NCBI RefSeq assembly: GCF_040954835.1
Contig: NC_090714.1
Span: 3,088,501-3,152,500 of the forward strand
DNA length: 64,000 nucleotides
DNA from: Lepisosteus oculatus
Lineage: Eukaryota; Chordata; Actinopteri; Semionotiformes; Lepisosteidae
Reading direction: 5' to 3'
This document shows, one piece after another, positions 50,144-62,276 of the stretch; position 1 is the stretch's first letter, and each line of letters opens with the position of its first letter. A model generated the notes under the pieces. The model was not told the DNA's origin and made no database searches. It saw only the letters and a list, made by a program, of their open reading frames with translations. Position numbers and translations under genes: made by a program.

Positions 50144-51660
50144 GTGAGGTCCGTTTGCGTTTAATGTCGCATTTTCTTATTTTAAATACAAAAACTCAAA
50201 TTTCACTTTGAGGAAAGCTAGACAAAATGTATTGTTGTTGCAACATCTGTTAATTGCGTTTGTTCTTGTTTAATTTGTGTTTTAGGACGCCGAAATGAGT
50301 GTTCTGTTTGAGCGTGCTCTCGAAGTTTTAAAAGTCTGCATTCAGCGTTTTTATAGTACCTTTCATGTAAGTATGTTTTGTAAGATAAGGTCTGTTTCTT
50401 CTAACGAAAAAAGGCTGTATTTTATCTGCAAACATTTACTTCCTAAAGTCAGTAGCTGTGTAATCTCTGCTTTTCGGATTCGGGCTGTAATAACGTTTAC
50501 CGCTCAGAAATTATAAAATGTTGTAAAGATGAAATTGACTAATTCGTAGGCTTTTTTTATTTGTCTAGGTCATTAAAAATGATTTCAAGAACGGACCTCT
50601 TATGAAAGTGTTTTTTCCAAGGTAAGTTCTATTCCTACCTTCCGCTAATACTATTTGTGTAACTCGATAAAACAACACGTATTTCCCAGCGTTTTCACAA
50701 AAGAACAGTTTTATACCAACTTGATCACTTCTTTTCGTTTCATGGTGCTTTTGTGGAGTAAACTCTAAGGCGCTGGTTCTTTTTTATGCTACTTTTATTC
50801 ATCTTTAGAATTCATTGGGTAAACATGGATATACCAACACATTTTATCGATGGTTTTAAAGCAGAGTTCATTCGAATTATATACACGCTGTAGGTGTGAG
50901 GCTGAATGTATTTTCTAAATATTGGAGTAGTAGGACTGAGATGCATTGGTGATTTTCGATGGTTTATTGGTTGAGTGTTTTTATTTTTTTTATTTCGGCA
51001 TTTTATTTAAACAGTTAATAGATTTCAGAACTTCAAGTGAATCGATTCTGCAAGTCCGATATCTTGTTAACTTGCTCCTTTTTCTTTTGCCTTCAGTTCT
51101 GCGGCTCCTGGTTCTCTGCGCTCTGACGATCTCCTTTCCAATCCACTCCAGCAACTCGACGAGCGTTGGCAGGTTCTTCTCTACAATGTGTGCTTTTTCT
51201 TGAATTTTAGTTTGATATCTGTGGTGTCTTGATCTGTAGTGTACCCTTTGTATACCGATTTATGTTATTGTTAACCTGCATGTTTCCTGTTGACTGCTGC
51301 TATTGTATGTGCTGCGGCTCCTGGTTCTCTGCGCTCCGACGATCTCCAGCATTTTTTTCTTGACAGTGTGCTTTTTGTTACATTTAATTTTTTTTACCAG
51401 TTGCTTGATCTGTAATGTCCCGATTCAGTGCTGTATTTTATTCTTGACCTGCATGTTTTCTGTTGACTGCTGCTAGTGTATGTGCTGCGCTCCGACGATC
51501 TCCAGCAATTTATTCTTGCCAGTGTGATTTTTGTTACATTTGAGTTTTGTTACCAGTTGCTTGATCTGTAATGTCCCGAGTCAGTGCTGTATTTTATTCT
51601 TGACCTGCATGTTTTCTGTTGACTACTGCTATTGTATTTGCTGTGAATTCTGCAATAAAA
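50118..51660 (+). CDS. unrecognised spliced gene with an 86-codon open frame
   Basis: I do not recognise this product. Seen: promoter-like CpG block, exon 1 ending 50143 (GTGAGG), exon 2 50286-50366 (TTTTAG acceptor, GTAAGT donor), exon 3 50569-50621 (TCTAG, GTAAGT), exon 4 from 51097 (long pyrimidine tract, TTCAG), stop TGA 51230-51232, and AATAAA at 51652-51657. From ATG 50295 the spliced frame stays open for 86 codons: MSVLFERALEVLKVCIQRFY, STFH, VIKNDFKNGPLMKVFFP, SSAAPGSLRSDDLLSNPLQQ, LDERWQVLLYNVCFFLNF and a short tail. No signal peptide or known domain. A strong-context upstream ATG (50118) opens a 12-codon frame whose TGA overlaps the main ATG. It could be a small protein or a long non-coding RNA. 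Confidence 0.5.
51097..51645. repeat. three tandem repeats forming the last exon of the novel gene
   Basis: The phrase CTGCGGCTCCTGGTTCTCTG-CGCTC-GACGATCTCC recurs at about 51098, 51312 and (shortened) 51484. Each is followed by CAGTGTG-TTTTTGTTACATTT, TTGATCTGTA-TGTCC and GACCTGCATGTTTTCTGTTG. Units of about 165-215 bp; copies 2 and 3 are the most alike. Confidence 0.85.
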
Positions 51661-51699
51661 ACCCCCGTTTCATTGTCTGCGTTGTCCTGTATTTTCGAA

Positions 51700-52390
51700 G
51701 GTGTGAAGTGTTGTCTTGCGCGTGCGCCACGCACCGCAAGGCGACACCCCATCGCACTGACCTGGAAAAGTGCGAGGACGCCCGCCTTTTTAGATAGTCT
51801 GGGGGGAAATAAGGTCCCTAGGAGGGAGCGTGGGTCTAGCCCTGGGGGGAGGAGAAGGGAGGATAGCTCTAGCCAAGTCCCCTCACTCCCAGCAGGAGAG
51901 GAAGGCAGGCTGGAGATGGCCTCGGCCCGAGAGAGAGGAGGCACCCAGGGCGGACTCAGCCTATCAGTCACAGTTGCAACTGACAGCTTTCTAAGTCCAC
52001 ACCCCAGGAGACCTGCCTCTCTGCAGGGACCAAAGCCACCACCAACCTGCCATCCTCTCCTGCCGGGAGCGAGTGGGCCTGGCTAGAGCTGCGGTCAATC
52101 AGCCAGCCCCCGCCTACCCCTCTCCAATGAGGGGGGGTGGGCGAGGCTCGGCTTGATTGCTACCACACCCCGAGAAAAACCCCAGATACTAAGTTTTTTG
52201 GCGGGAAAATCTGGACACGCTTAAAAAGGGGGTAGCCTTTGACCTTTTCAAGTCAAAAAGCGATAGGGCGTCCCATTGCGGCCACAAACTGTAAGCAAAA
52301 TCTCTCCGCCAAAAAACTCACCACCATCGGGGATTTTCAGGGCCAAGGGGGTACAGAACTCTGCACAAGAAATCAAAGAACAAAATCAAG
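51700..52390. other. GC-rich spacer between two convergent short genes
   Basis: Purine-rich GC-rich DNA without a supported gene. It includes a perfect 13-bp inverted repeat, AGTTTTTTGGCGG (52192-52204) and CCGCCAAAAAACT (52306-52318), about 100 bp apart. Confidence 0.4.
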
Positions 52391-52399
52391 GTTCAATCA

Positions 52400-53760
52400 A
52401 CAATTTATTGAGCGAAAATGGCATACAAAACAAAGCATTACAATACGTCAGATGCACAGGCTTCAAAGTGAAAATGAACATGCATTTCAATTACAAAGTG
52501 TCAATGCACGGCTACGTTAACGCTAAATAGTGTTACAAGTCAAAAGAGTAAGAAAACATTTGCAAACAACTACAGGGAAGAATACAGAAACACACAGCAC
52601 GTTACTGTTTCTCCGAGTTATCAGTCGAGGCAGCGACCGGAATGAAGACTGGAACTTCATTGCATTTCCTGTAAAACAACAAAAATCTGAATTAAATTTC
52701 GGTTACAAACAGGATCTCGAAATTATCCCAGAAAGATAGATATTCTGAATCGATTCTTACGTTCAAAAGATGAAACAGTTTAAAAAGATTTAAAAAGATT
52801 ACTGGTGTAACAGTTACATTTAAAGTGTGAATACTGAAACAATACAGCTAGAGTGTGTCGATTAGGAACTACCACTACTAATGTGCTCATTAACGTTTTC
52901 CATTTTGATGAGCAAATTTGTTTTCTGCAACAATTAATTTAACACACAAAATTAATCCATATCTTTATAGGCTCCGTTGTTTTAATTGTTGTGCAATTTG
53001 GAAGCCAAAACGGTTTCTGAATAATCTACTATACGCAGAAAGAAAACCGAAATTGGTCGTAGTTTAGCAAAAAACGAGTTCTATAAACAGCAGGCCTACA
53101 ATATTGTCGGGTCAAAACCATTTCTGCATTTTCGGGAGATACATTATCTAATGTAGTTCAAAATGATACGTGTAAACGAATAAAAAGGTTTATACTTACA
53201 TCGATAAGTCCACCGGCTGAGCCAAGCCCGTCCTGCCAGAAGACACCAAACTGGAAACACAAGAACACATGTATTTTGACGATTATTTAAGGATAATTAA
53301 AACCAAGGTTTCTTAGTAGCAAATAGCGTTTTCACCAGGCTAGATAGCGAAGAAAACATTTAAAAAAGATACGTGTAAAGAAATGAGTAAAACGTTTATA
53401 CTTACTTGGATAATTGCAGCAGCTGAGCCAAACATGTCCTGCCTGAAGACACACAAATACAGAATTTAGATTTTAAAGTCCATCAAAACTAACAAGTATT
53501 CGTTGCAAGAGAGATTTGTATAACTTTTTCTTGAGAGGTTTAGACTACATAATTACATGAGTTAAATTTTATCTGCATTCAAATAAAGGAAAAATAAAAA
53601 ATAATCATAAAAGACGCAGAACAAACACACTCAGCTCCGCTCTCTCCAGCAGAACCTGGCGCACAGGTGCGCGGGGCGTGGCCTGCGAGAGATGTCATTC
53701 GAGTGGGCGTGGCCACAGTCTGACGTTGCAGGCAGCTTTTTTTCTTGGCTCCACCTGAAA
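52400..53760 (-). CDS. unrecognised short spliced gene with duplicated 33-bp exons
   Basis: Product not recognised. On the minus strand: exon A 53438 (or 53442)-53406 (CAG acceptor, GTAAGTATAAAC donor), exon B 53232-53200 (GGCAG acceptor, GTAAGTATAAAC donor), last exon from 52668 (TTTTACAG acceptor), and poly(A) AATAAA at 52409-52404. One frame is open across all three: RTCLAQLLQLSK, TGLAQPVDLS, MKCNEVPVFIPVAASTDNSE then KQ and TAA. Exons A and B and their 3' flanks are copies of each other. A GC-rich block at 53640-53720 with two CCACGCCC boxes looks like the promoter; the first exon and start codon are not resolved. Could be non-coding. Confidence 0.4.
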
Positions 53761-53799
53761 ACTTATTAAAGATATCGAGCCTGTTTACAGAAGCCCCCA

Positions 53800-56700
53800 T
53801 GAGTTACAAGTTTCAAAATCCTTTTTCCCATGGCCATCTGAGTAATCACAGTTAGTGCATGAAATCCCTATTAGTGTTTGAGAGCCACAGGAATGTGAAT
53901 GAAAGGATTTAGAAACATGCAGCCGAGCTGTGGGGTCTTGGACACTCACTGTTCTATAACCTGATCTAAACTCTGAACCAAGATGTCAGATTTTACATGT
54001 GTAAACATTTATCATGCACTCAATTTACCACCTTTCTACTTCTTATTAGTCATGCAGCTGATGTGTTCATGTAATAAGTTACAGGAACATGAGAAAGTTC
54101 AAATAAGAGGACAGTATTTGATCCATGTAGCCCTTTTGGTTACTGATATCAGTTTGATTATATAACCTCATGGAGCCGTTCCTCGAAAGTAAAGAGGCTG
54201 TTGGTTTCAACAAAATGTCTGGATTGCCTGTGCCACTCTCACACAACTCTTTGCGTAAAGAACTTATAAATACACTTCCCCATGACATCCTTTCGCATTT
54301 CACTTGGTTCATGTCAAAGTAGTCCACGTTGTATGACTGCAACTCAAATTTATTTTAAATGGTTACCTGCAGCAACTACTTCACTCATTAGCACAAAACT
54401 AGAGCACTGTACTGAAGTATATGTTATATTAAAAAAACTCAAATTTCTCAGCCTCAGTGCAACCCCAATTCTAAACTTTAGACCATTCCCTAAGCATTAT
54501 ATATGGCTAAAAGGATATACTGTAACCTCAGACACCAGGAGGACCTGGAGACGATAGCTTCACTCGTTAAACCAGATAGACCCACCAGTGCTTTTGAAGA
54601 GTCGGAGCCTACCTGGCAGGAGATGAACCATTTCCTAAAAAGCTCTTGAGCAGGATCAGCACCAGAGCCAAATGGTGTCCAGTAGAAGACTCCCAAGTTC
54701 AGCGAGAGGCTCAGGAGCAGACTCTGGGAGCTGGTGAAAGCAGCAGGGAGGTAGAACTCAGTCAAGGAAAGCTGGCTGATTGCAAAGAGGTGTATGAGGC
54801 CATGGGGGTAGTGGCTGCCACTATGGACAACTCAGGCTCAGAGTCTACTCTGTCGCTGATGCCTCTGTCCTCTCTAATCTCCTCTGAGATCAAGCCCTAG
54901 GCCCCTCACAATGCTGAGTTCTTCACTGGTGGTGTCCTGAGCTCAATGAGCTTCACCACCAGCTCTCACCCTCTGGCTAGTCCTTTTCAGGGAGAAGCAG
55001 TGGAACGCCTTTGACTTGATCAATCCAGTTTGACCAGAGCTGCTCTATCGCCTTCTTTGCCTTAATGGAAGGCCGACTTGGCTTCCTCCAGCCACTGACA
55101 TCATCTCCTGACACCTCCGGGCCGGGTCTCACACAAACCAGAGTCTCCAGAGCCTCACTCTCACACTCAGACTCAGCTCATTACACCCAGTCTCCAGCTC
55201 CTCACTGTCAGGCTGAGCCTTGACACACTCATGTTAGAACCACACAGCCCCTCAGTGCCTCACTGTCATGTCCTACAGTAGGCTCTGCACAGACAGCTGA
55301 CAGCACACCATTCCTGCGCCCAGTCACCAATGCTAACTACCTCCACCCTCACTGGAGCTTATCTTTCTCTACTAAACGATTTCTGAAACAGATTGAGGTA
55401 TGGTGAAATGTTTAGGAACTAATGACGTTCAAGGAAAATTGATTAAAGCAACGTCATAGTGTCCCTAGAAGGCTTCTATAGGCACCTTGCATTTTGGCTC
55501 AAGCCCAGGTTGTGGTGTTTCTCCACAACCAAGATGGCTTCTGAGCAGGCAGGGATCTGGAAGCAGGTGTGCACTATCGAGCTGGACACACCTGGCCATT
55601 CCACATGAAGATTGTAGGGCTTTTGGGATAGGTTCCCATGGAATTAGCCCAGCCCCTGTAATTAATGAAGAGGGTTATAAAAGTGAAGTTTGGGAGGAAA
55701 GCATTTATATTGTGCTTTGAATTGAAGAGGATCATTAGAATTATGCAGTGTGAGTTTTGCCAATGTTCCTGTGGCTCTGGGATACTCAGATATGTTTGGT
55801 GAGAGGAGCAAGATGTCAGTGGTTTGGAAAATTCAACCAGATCTTTTTCTGACGCCAGTTGCCCCTCTGTGGGACTTGTCAAGCTGAGCTGTGGCTTGGA
55901 AATGCAGTAAGTGATGCTGTCATGTGGGAGTACCACATGTGCTGGGATTTTGTGTAAAAGAAGTGTGTGTGCCAGCTCATGGATAAGCTATACTGATGCT
56001 GAGGAGTAAATTGGCATTGCAGAACTACATTCAGCAGCACTGACCAGGATCTGTTCAGGGTGTTCCATGCAAAAACAAGCTGAGTTTTTCCACATTGGTG
56101 TTTCTGTTTTTTCTAGACTTGCTCTAGATGAGAGTTAGCTAGCTGCACTGCTTCTGGAGGCAGTAGGTCCTTCAGCACAGGACTGACCCTCTGCACAATT
56201 GAGTCTTCATGGGTTCGTACAGTACCTTGCATTGATCCATCCTGTAGGTCCTTTTGTGCTATAGGCTGCTTCCTCACAGCAGTATCTCCACTGGACAGTG
56301 ATGGAAACCATCCTTCAACGATGGTAATGATCTGGGTGAGGTTGAGCATGCTCTCCATGCTTGGGAGTCCAATGTGTGACAGGCCTGGGTACGAGTGTCC
56401 AGTGTGTGGTGTCAGGACATGGTCATGTAATCTTTCCTTTTTTAAGAGGTGCAGGAGAGGTGTGCTCTTGGTGTCTTTTCTTTACCCCACTTCTGAAAAG
56501 AGCCCTGTTGATCACATGGGAAGAATGGAGAGGTGTGCTGGGAAGCCTTTTTCTTCTGCCCTGGGAATAACAGAGACTGGCAACTGAAGCTCTTGAACAG
56601 GAAGGGGAGATCTTCAGCACTTCATCTGTGATGTGGAACCAAGATCTGTGGTTTGTATGGGGCTCCTCTGACCTTCTGTCATGTCCTTGAGCCTTGTGAC

Positions 56701-59700
56701 ATCTATGTCATGTCTGTACAATAAAGCCAAGGTGTCAGTGGAAGTCTCATGTACAGCCATTAACTTTGAACTCTGTCCTCCGTACTGGTGCCAATGGTTA
56801 GTCCCCGATGCTTTAATGAAACTGAAGATCAATACATTCAGGGGTAGCTTTCATTGGACTACAATGCAAAGTGGAGGGAAATTGCTGTGTTTTCTCATGT
56901 ACTGTTCAGTTTTAAGAGATGAAATACCTTGCACTAACCAAGGAGCTTCAGTTGTCACACCTGTAAAGCATGTCTCTGCCTTTTTTATCTGTGCAACTGC
57001 AGAAGAAGGCATCTTTAGACCTCATCCTGAAACACCAATTGAAGTGGTCTTACAGGTCCTCCACTATTTACCCAGGAGCACTGGGGAGAGAGTGCAGTAA
57101 AGTAAATTGATCACTCACTGACAGGAGCTCGTTTAAGGGTTCTCATTTTGTTGTGACTCCTTCAGAATTGTACGTCACCTGGAGGGTTGGTCCAAGTCCT
57201 TAACTGACCTTTTACTAGGCAAGTATGGAACCTGCAGAGCTCAGCCTCCCACAAAATGGGGTTGAGACAGTCTCTGCTTAATCTAGAGCATATTGGGTTT
57301 TGTTACTACAGTGCAGTGAGAGAACATCTTTTGTTGATTTATTTAATATGGGTACAGGGCACAGTTACCATTCTACCTCAGTTATTTTGTATAGCTACTT
57401 TGGCATTGTGGAGGGGACGTGGGGGCAGGCATGTAATTACTTGGTTATTATACTGGGGAGCTGCTTCTATTGCAAGCATTATTATTGGTCAATAAGGGGA
57501 GGCATCTATTCAATTCCTGTTGGCCAGACGTGGGGAGCTGAGAAGCCAATCAGATCATTTTCTAGATGACGATCTTCAAACACTCCTCTCAGAAACCAGA
57601 TATGTTTGAAGTTCTTAAAAGTACAGAACTGGTAGGATTACAGGAAGACACAGTTGTATAAATTAAATAGAAGGGAATTTTCTATCCTCTGAATCATATT
57701 TACATCTTCATTCAAACACAAGACGCAAAATGAAGAAAACTCTGACTTCCTGATACAGGGGAGTATCAGGCAGAATGCCAAGTTTGCACCATGAGTGTGT
57801 GAGACGAGAGATGAAAGAATTTAGGAATCCCTATATCTGTGACAGTGCTGACTTTCTGATGAGAGAAAAAGAAACACGTTAGTGTTCACCTGCTAATGAA
57901 AGGACTCTCTCCAGTTTTCATTGTAGTATTTTAGACCTGAAGGCTTCTTCTTCTGGGAAGGAGAGATCCTGCACACTGAGCTCGTTGGAGGACACAGCTG
58001 CCACAATGCAGGTAGGAGTATCTCTGCTCTGCCGGCGCACAGCCTGTGTTTTACAGTACAGGCTCTTTTGCACAAAGCACCTGTCAAATGTAAAGCGCTT
58101 TTTAAAATACCATCTCTTCCCTCGTGTATTCTTGTCTCTGTAGTAATCATGTGTGCACCTGTCCTCCAGTAGTGTCTGGACGTAAACTGGATTCTCTAAG
58201 TATCACTCTGTCCGCCTGCTTCATTGGAAGAATGTGTGAATGTTCTTGTAAAATGTTTATTCATAGAAGATAAACTTTTGATGTTCGTTATCACATCACT
58301 ATGTTTTGAACTACGAATTTCTGTTTGTATAACTTTTGTAATGCCACGGGCACTACACTGAATGGGAGGCACTTTAAGATTTCACTCAGACTTTTGATCT
58401 CATTAAGATCGTGGAACTGAAGTACTGCAACATAAAACACCGCAATGAAGGTAGAAGTGGAACAAAACAGAGGAGAACTCGTACCCACAGGCCACATAAA
58501 TCAAACCCAGAGATGACAGAGAGTAGAAACTGAAGCCAAGCTGCACACAAACTACAGCTGACTGGATATGGTGAGTACATGATTTCCCATTTGGAAAAGG
58601 ACATAGGGAACATGTTGTAAGACAACAGGAAAACAAAGAGTTTGTATTAAATAAACCATAGCAAAACAAAGAAAGGGCTGGGGAAGAAGAGAGAAAAAGC
58701 AAAAGGTAAAGAAATAATCAAGACCAGATAGTATAAGATAAAAGAAGTAAAAAACAGACAGATCTACAATCCTTTAACTCACCAGATCGAGGACTCCTGT
58801 CTGTTTCTTTATGACCTCGCTACCTGCCATGGGAGTTTGGGCAGGCGTATGCAACTCTTCTGTATATTTCTCCTGATGCCGATTATAAAACTGCCTCAGA
58901 AATTAATTTAGGGAGATTTCAATGGCTGTTTGCTTAAGTCAGTTCTCCCTAATGATGATCAGTATGTAAAAGGCTACACAAGAGGTTCTAGAACGTTAGA
59001 TCCCTGTTATGGTAACATTAAGAATGCCTGTAAAGTTCATATGAAACCACCAACATCTGATCTAATCCAAAAAGAAAGAGCAGGAATTCAAAGCTGTGAT
59101 AGATTGAGAGGGGAAAGTGATTCAGAGGAAGATATAGGAAGAATTGAAACAGGCTAAAAGAGATGACAAGTCCAAGGTGGAGAAACTAATGAATAGAAAT
59201 AATGTACAGGAGGCGTGGTGTAGGATCTAAGCCATGATTGGCCAGGTGCCCCTAAGTAATGTGTGCTTGCTTCAGCACCACCCCTGGGAAATGGACTGAT
59301 TTTGTTTTGCTCAGTTTGAGAGTAGAGAACCAGGAGAACCTACTTCTGTAACATCTAAACAAGTGGAGTGCGTGTTTTTTGTGTTTTAAGGACTCAAAAA
59401 TGAACATGCCTGGAAAATCTGGAAGGCAATACTTTGCAGAAATGAACAAGTCATGAAGAGCTTAGTCCTGTACTTATTAAATTATTCCAAAAGCCACTGG
59501 AGGGATATACAGTTCTGAGTTTGTGGAAGACATCTGCATAACTATATCTTAAACATCTATAACCTGTTAAGTTCAAATATTTCTGTCCAGTTACATTGTA
59601 CATTACAGTTACATTACAGTTTATTGGCTATAGGTTTATGAGCTCTTGATGTGCAAGACAAATTCTCTTAGAGGCAATAAAGGTTAATTCATTCAGTGAA

Positions 59701-60150
59701 ATCATAATAGTCTTTAGAAGGGACTGAAAGAGGATGAGAAAAAAGGGAAAGTTAAAATGGGCTTAACAAGCACACAGTTACTTTTTGAATTCAAGGAGGG
59801 AGGTTTATTTTGTACGGGTGAGAAGACATAATTGGATCAATTTTTGAGGGAGAAAATGGAAAGCTTTATTTTTTACTTTGAGAAGAAATTTAGTTTTTCA
59901 TATGGGTACATTATTTATTCTCCAGGGTGTTTTGGAGACAAGTTGCTCTGTGTTTGTTTTATTTTATCAGGGTAGACCTGTGTTTTTAACTGTTATTTGC
60001 CTAAGGTGTGTTCTGGTCTGGTTCTGATCGACCCGACAGATGACTGAAACCCCCACGGCATCACACTGTCATTTAGTTTACATGGAATATTTCCTACCTA
60101 AGAGCAACGTGTTTCAATCTGAAGTCTAGCTTTTCGATTTTGAATAGAAA
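53800..60150. other. intergenic, no recognised gene
   Basis: AT-rich sequence with many short open frames and no recognisable domain. A minus-strand open frame at 56358-56113 (ESMLNLTQIITIVEGWFPSL) looks like a remnant of something coding, possibly an old transposon, but flanking frames are broken. No splice-supported exon found. Confidence 0.35.
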
Positions 60151-60184
60151 GCCTGACATTACTTTCACTTTCTTATTTTCTCAG

Positions 60185-60293
60185 CAACAGTCTGGCCTCC
60201 CGGAGTCTCCTGTTGAATTCGCTCTCTGCCTGTTCTCACTCCTCCAGCTGGTCTGTGGAGAGCGAGCAGCTGCGACAGGTCACCCCTGAGGCT
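60185..60293 (+). other. possible orphan exon
   Basis: After a CTTATTTTCTCAG acceptor the frame QQSGLPESPVEFALCLFSLL then QLVCGERAAATGHP stays open to TGA (60288-60290), in DNA more GC-rich than its flanks. No partner exon was found. Confidence 0.2.
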
Positions 60294-62276
60294 GGAGGAA
60301 GGGCTCTCCTGTGGGTGAAGTGTCCTGGGCTCCTGTGGGGTGAGCAGTGCTTCATCAGCACAGCTGATCTTAAGGTCTTCTGTAACTGAAGGGATTGATT
60401 TGTGTTTATTTTACTTTAGCGACTTCCTAAGATTTCAGGAAAAGGTGTGTTTTGTTGTTCACATGTTTTTAAACAGTGTACGAGTAGGTGGCACTCTTCC
60501 CTGTGGCCCATAATTTCCATACCAAAGCCCCAGTATATATTAGTGCCCTGGGGTAGTGTAAAACTAGCCTGGGGAAGGCCAGTAACTATCTGAGTAACAC
60601 AAAGGGACGTTGGGCAAAGGGAGGTTAACCTTTACTTGTGTGAAACTGACTGATTTATAGGCTCATAATGATTTTCAATATCAATTATATATACACCAAA
60701 CAGACATGAAATGGTTACATACTGTAGCAGTTTGTTTCTACAGTAAGTTGCCTTGTCTCATAGTGAAATCTGTTTTCATATTTGTTGAGGGAAGAATGAT
60801 TATATCTTCAGTGATTTCTGATTGTATTTCTCAACTCTCAACAGTGCTGACGATCACAGGCCTTTCCCCTGAGTCCCTGAGCTGGGGGGGATCATGAGGA
60901 CACCTGGACACTCAACACGGTCTGCAGCCTCACCTGCATGAGAGGTCATTCTGAACAGCAAGCTCTTACATCATTAATAGGGAGTTATGATGCAGGGTTT
61001 TGTCATTCAGGGGTTTAAAAGATATCACATTCCAAATTCTTTTAAGAAATGTTGATATGAAAACAAAATAATAGTGATCATTTATTCACTTGATACACAT
61101 TCTCTGTTTTCAGTAAATAGCTCTGCACCTGCAGTAACAAATGTTGAATGTTGTATCTCTTCATTTCTCTTGTTTTTCAAGGAATCAGTGGATAGTTTAG
61201 TGTTTCATGTTTTGTTTTGTGAAAAAAAGGAAATGTAAACTAATTTTTTAAGCAAACAAAGAAAGGTTTTCCTTATGAAATGTCTTTTTCTGAGTAAACT
61301 TCCAGTTCCTTTCATTATGTCTATGCTGTGGGGACTAAACAGATCTCTCAGCGACCTGGATAGACATTAAGATTGATTTACATTTGATATGTTTTTAATC
61401 CAAAAGTATTAAGCCGTAAATATGTTGAAGAGCTATCAAAACAAATTCTGTTTCCTGCAGATTAAAAGTTAATTCCTCAAATGTTCAAAGTGTTTATTTT
61501 TTCTGTCACTGACTGCTAGTTAAACATTTGAAGAGTTTAAATGTGTGTATCTTAATCTTGTTCTTTAGTCTGTCCTCAAACTGCCTCCATAAAAATGGAA
61601 TGGGATGTTATAGCACCAGACAGGTGTTAACTAACTATAATGCTTTTTCAGAGGGTAGGGCTGCTCTGCTCATTCAGGACTGTGATCGTTTTCCTGAACA
61701 TGTGCTCAGCCACAGGAAAGCACATTAAACCTCTCTGATGGGTTGACATTCTCTTTCAATTCTTGCCAATTACATGAAATGTCTACACAAAACCCATTGT
61801 AAAAAACATGGGATTCTCTCAAGTCTTCCATTTCTCAGGAGTCAAGCTGCAAGCAGGACTAGACTGAGCTGAACCTGCCAGGGCTAGAGCTGCTCTTCCA
61901 GATCCTTATTAGTGCTGGACCCAGTCTGGACAAGAGCAATAGTCATTTAGAGGGGGCTGTGATATTAAGAAAATGCAAGCATCACTAAAGAACTATTTTA
62001 GCAATAGGAGGTGTCCCATCACCCAGTTGCTTGTGCACCAACTGCATGCCTTTGTGTACATTCAAGCAACAGCTGGAGTTGTACAACTGCCATGAACCAC
62101 CCTAAATTCATGACTGACAGGCACCCCGAGCAGCCTGCACGGGCAAAGGAAACACATGTAGGCTCATTAAACAAATGGGAGAATAATACCCTGTTGAGAT
62201 GCGCTCTTCCTACATAAAGTGACCCCACTAGGATACCCAAACAAATTGGTTTAAGAAACAATCCAAGGACACCAGT

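Noticed and set aside
51619-52086. 155-codon plus-strand open frame
   Set aside because: Begins inside the 3' repeat of the novel gene, runs over its poly(A) signal into purine-rich DNA, and has a low-complexity translation; not supported as a gene.
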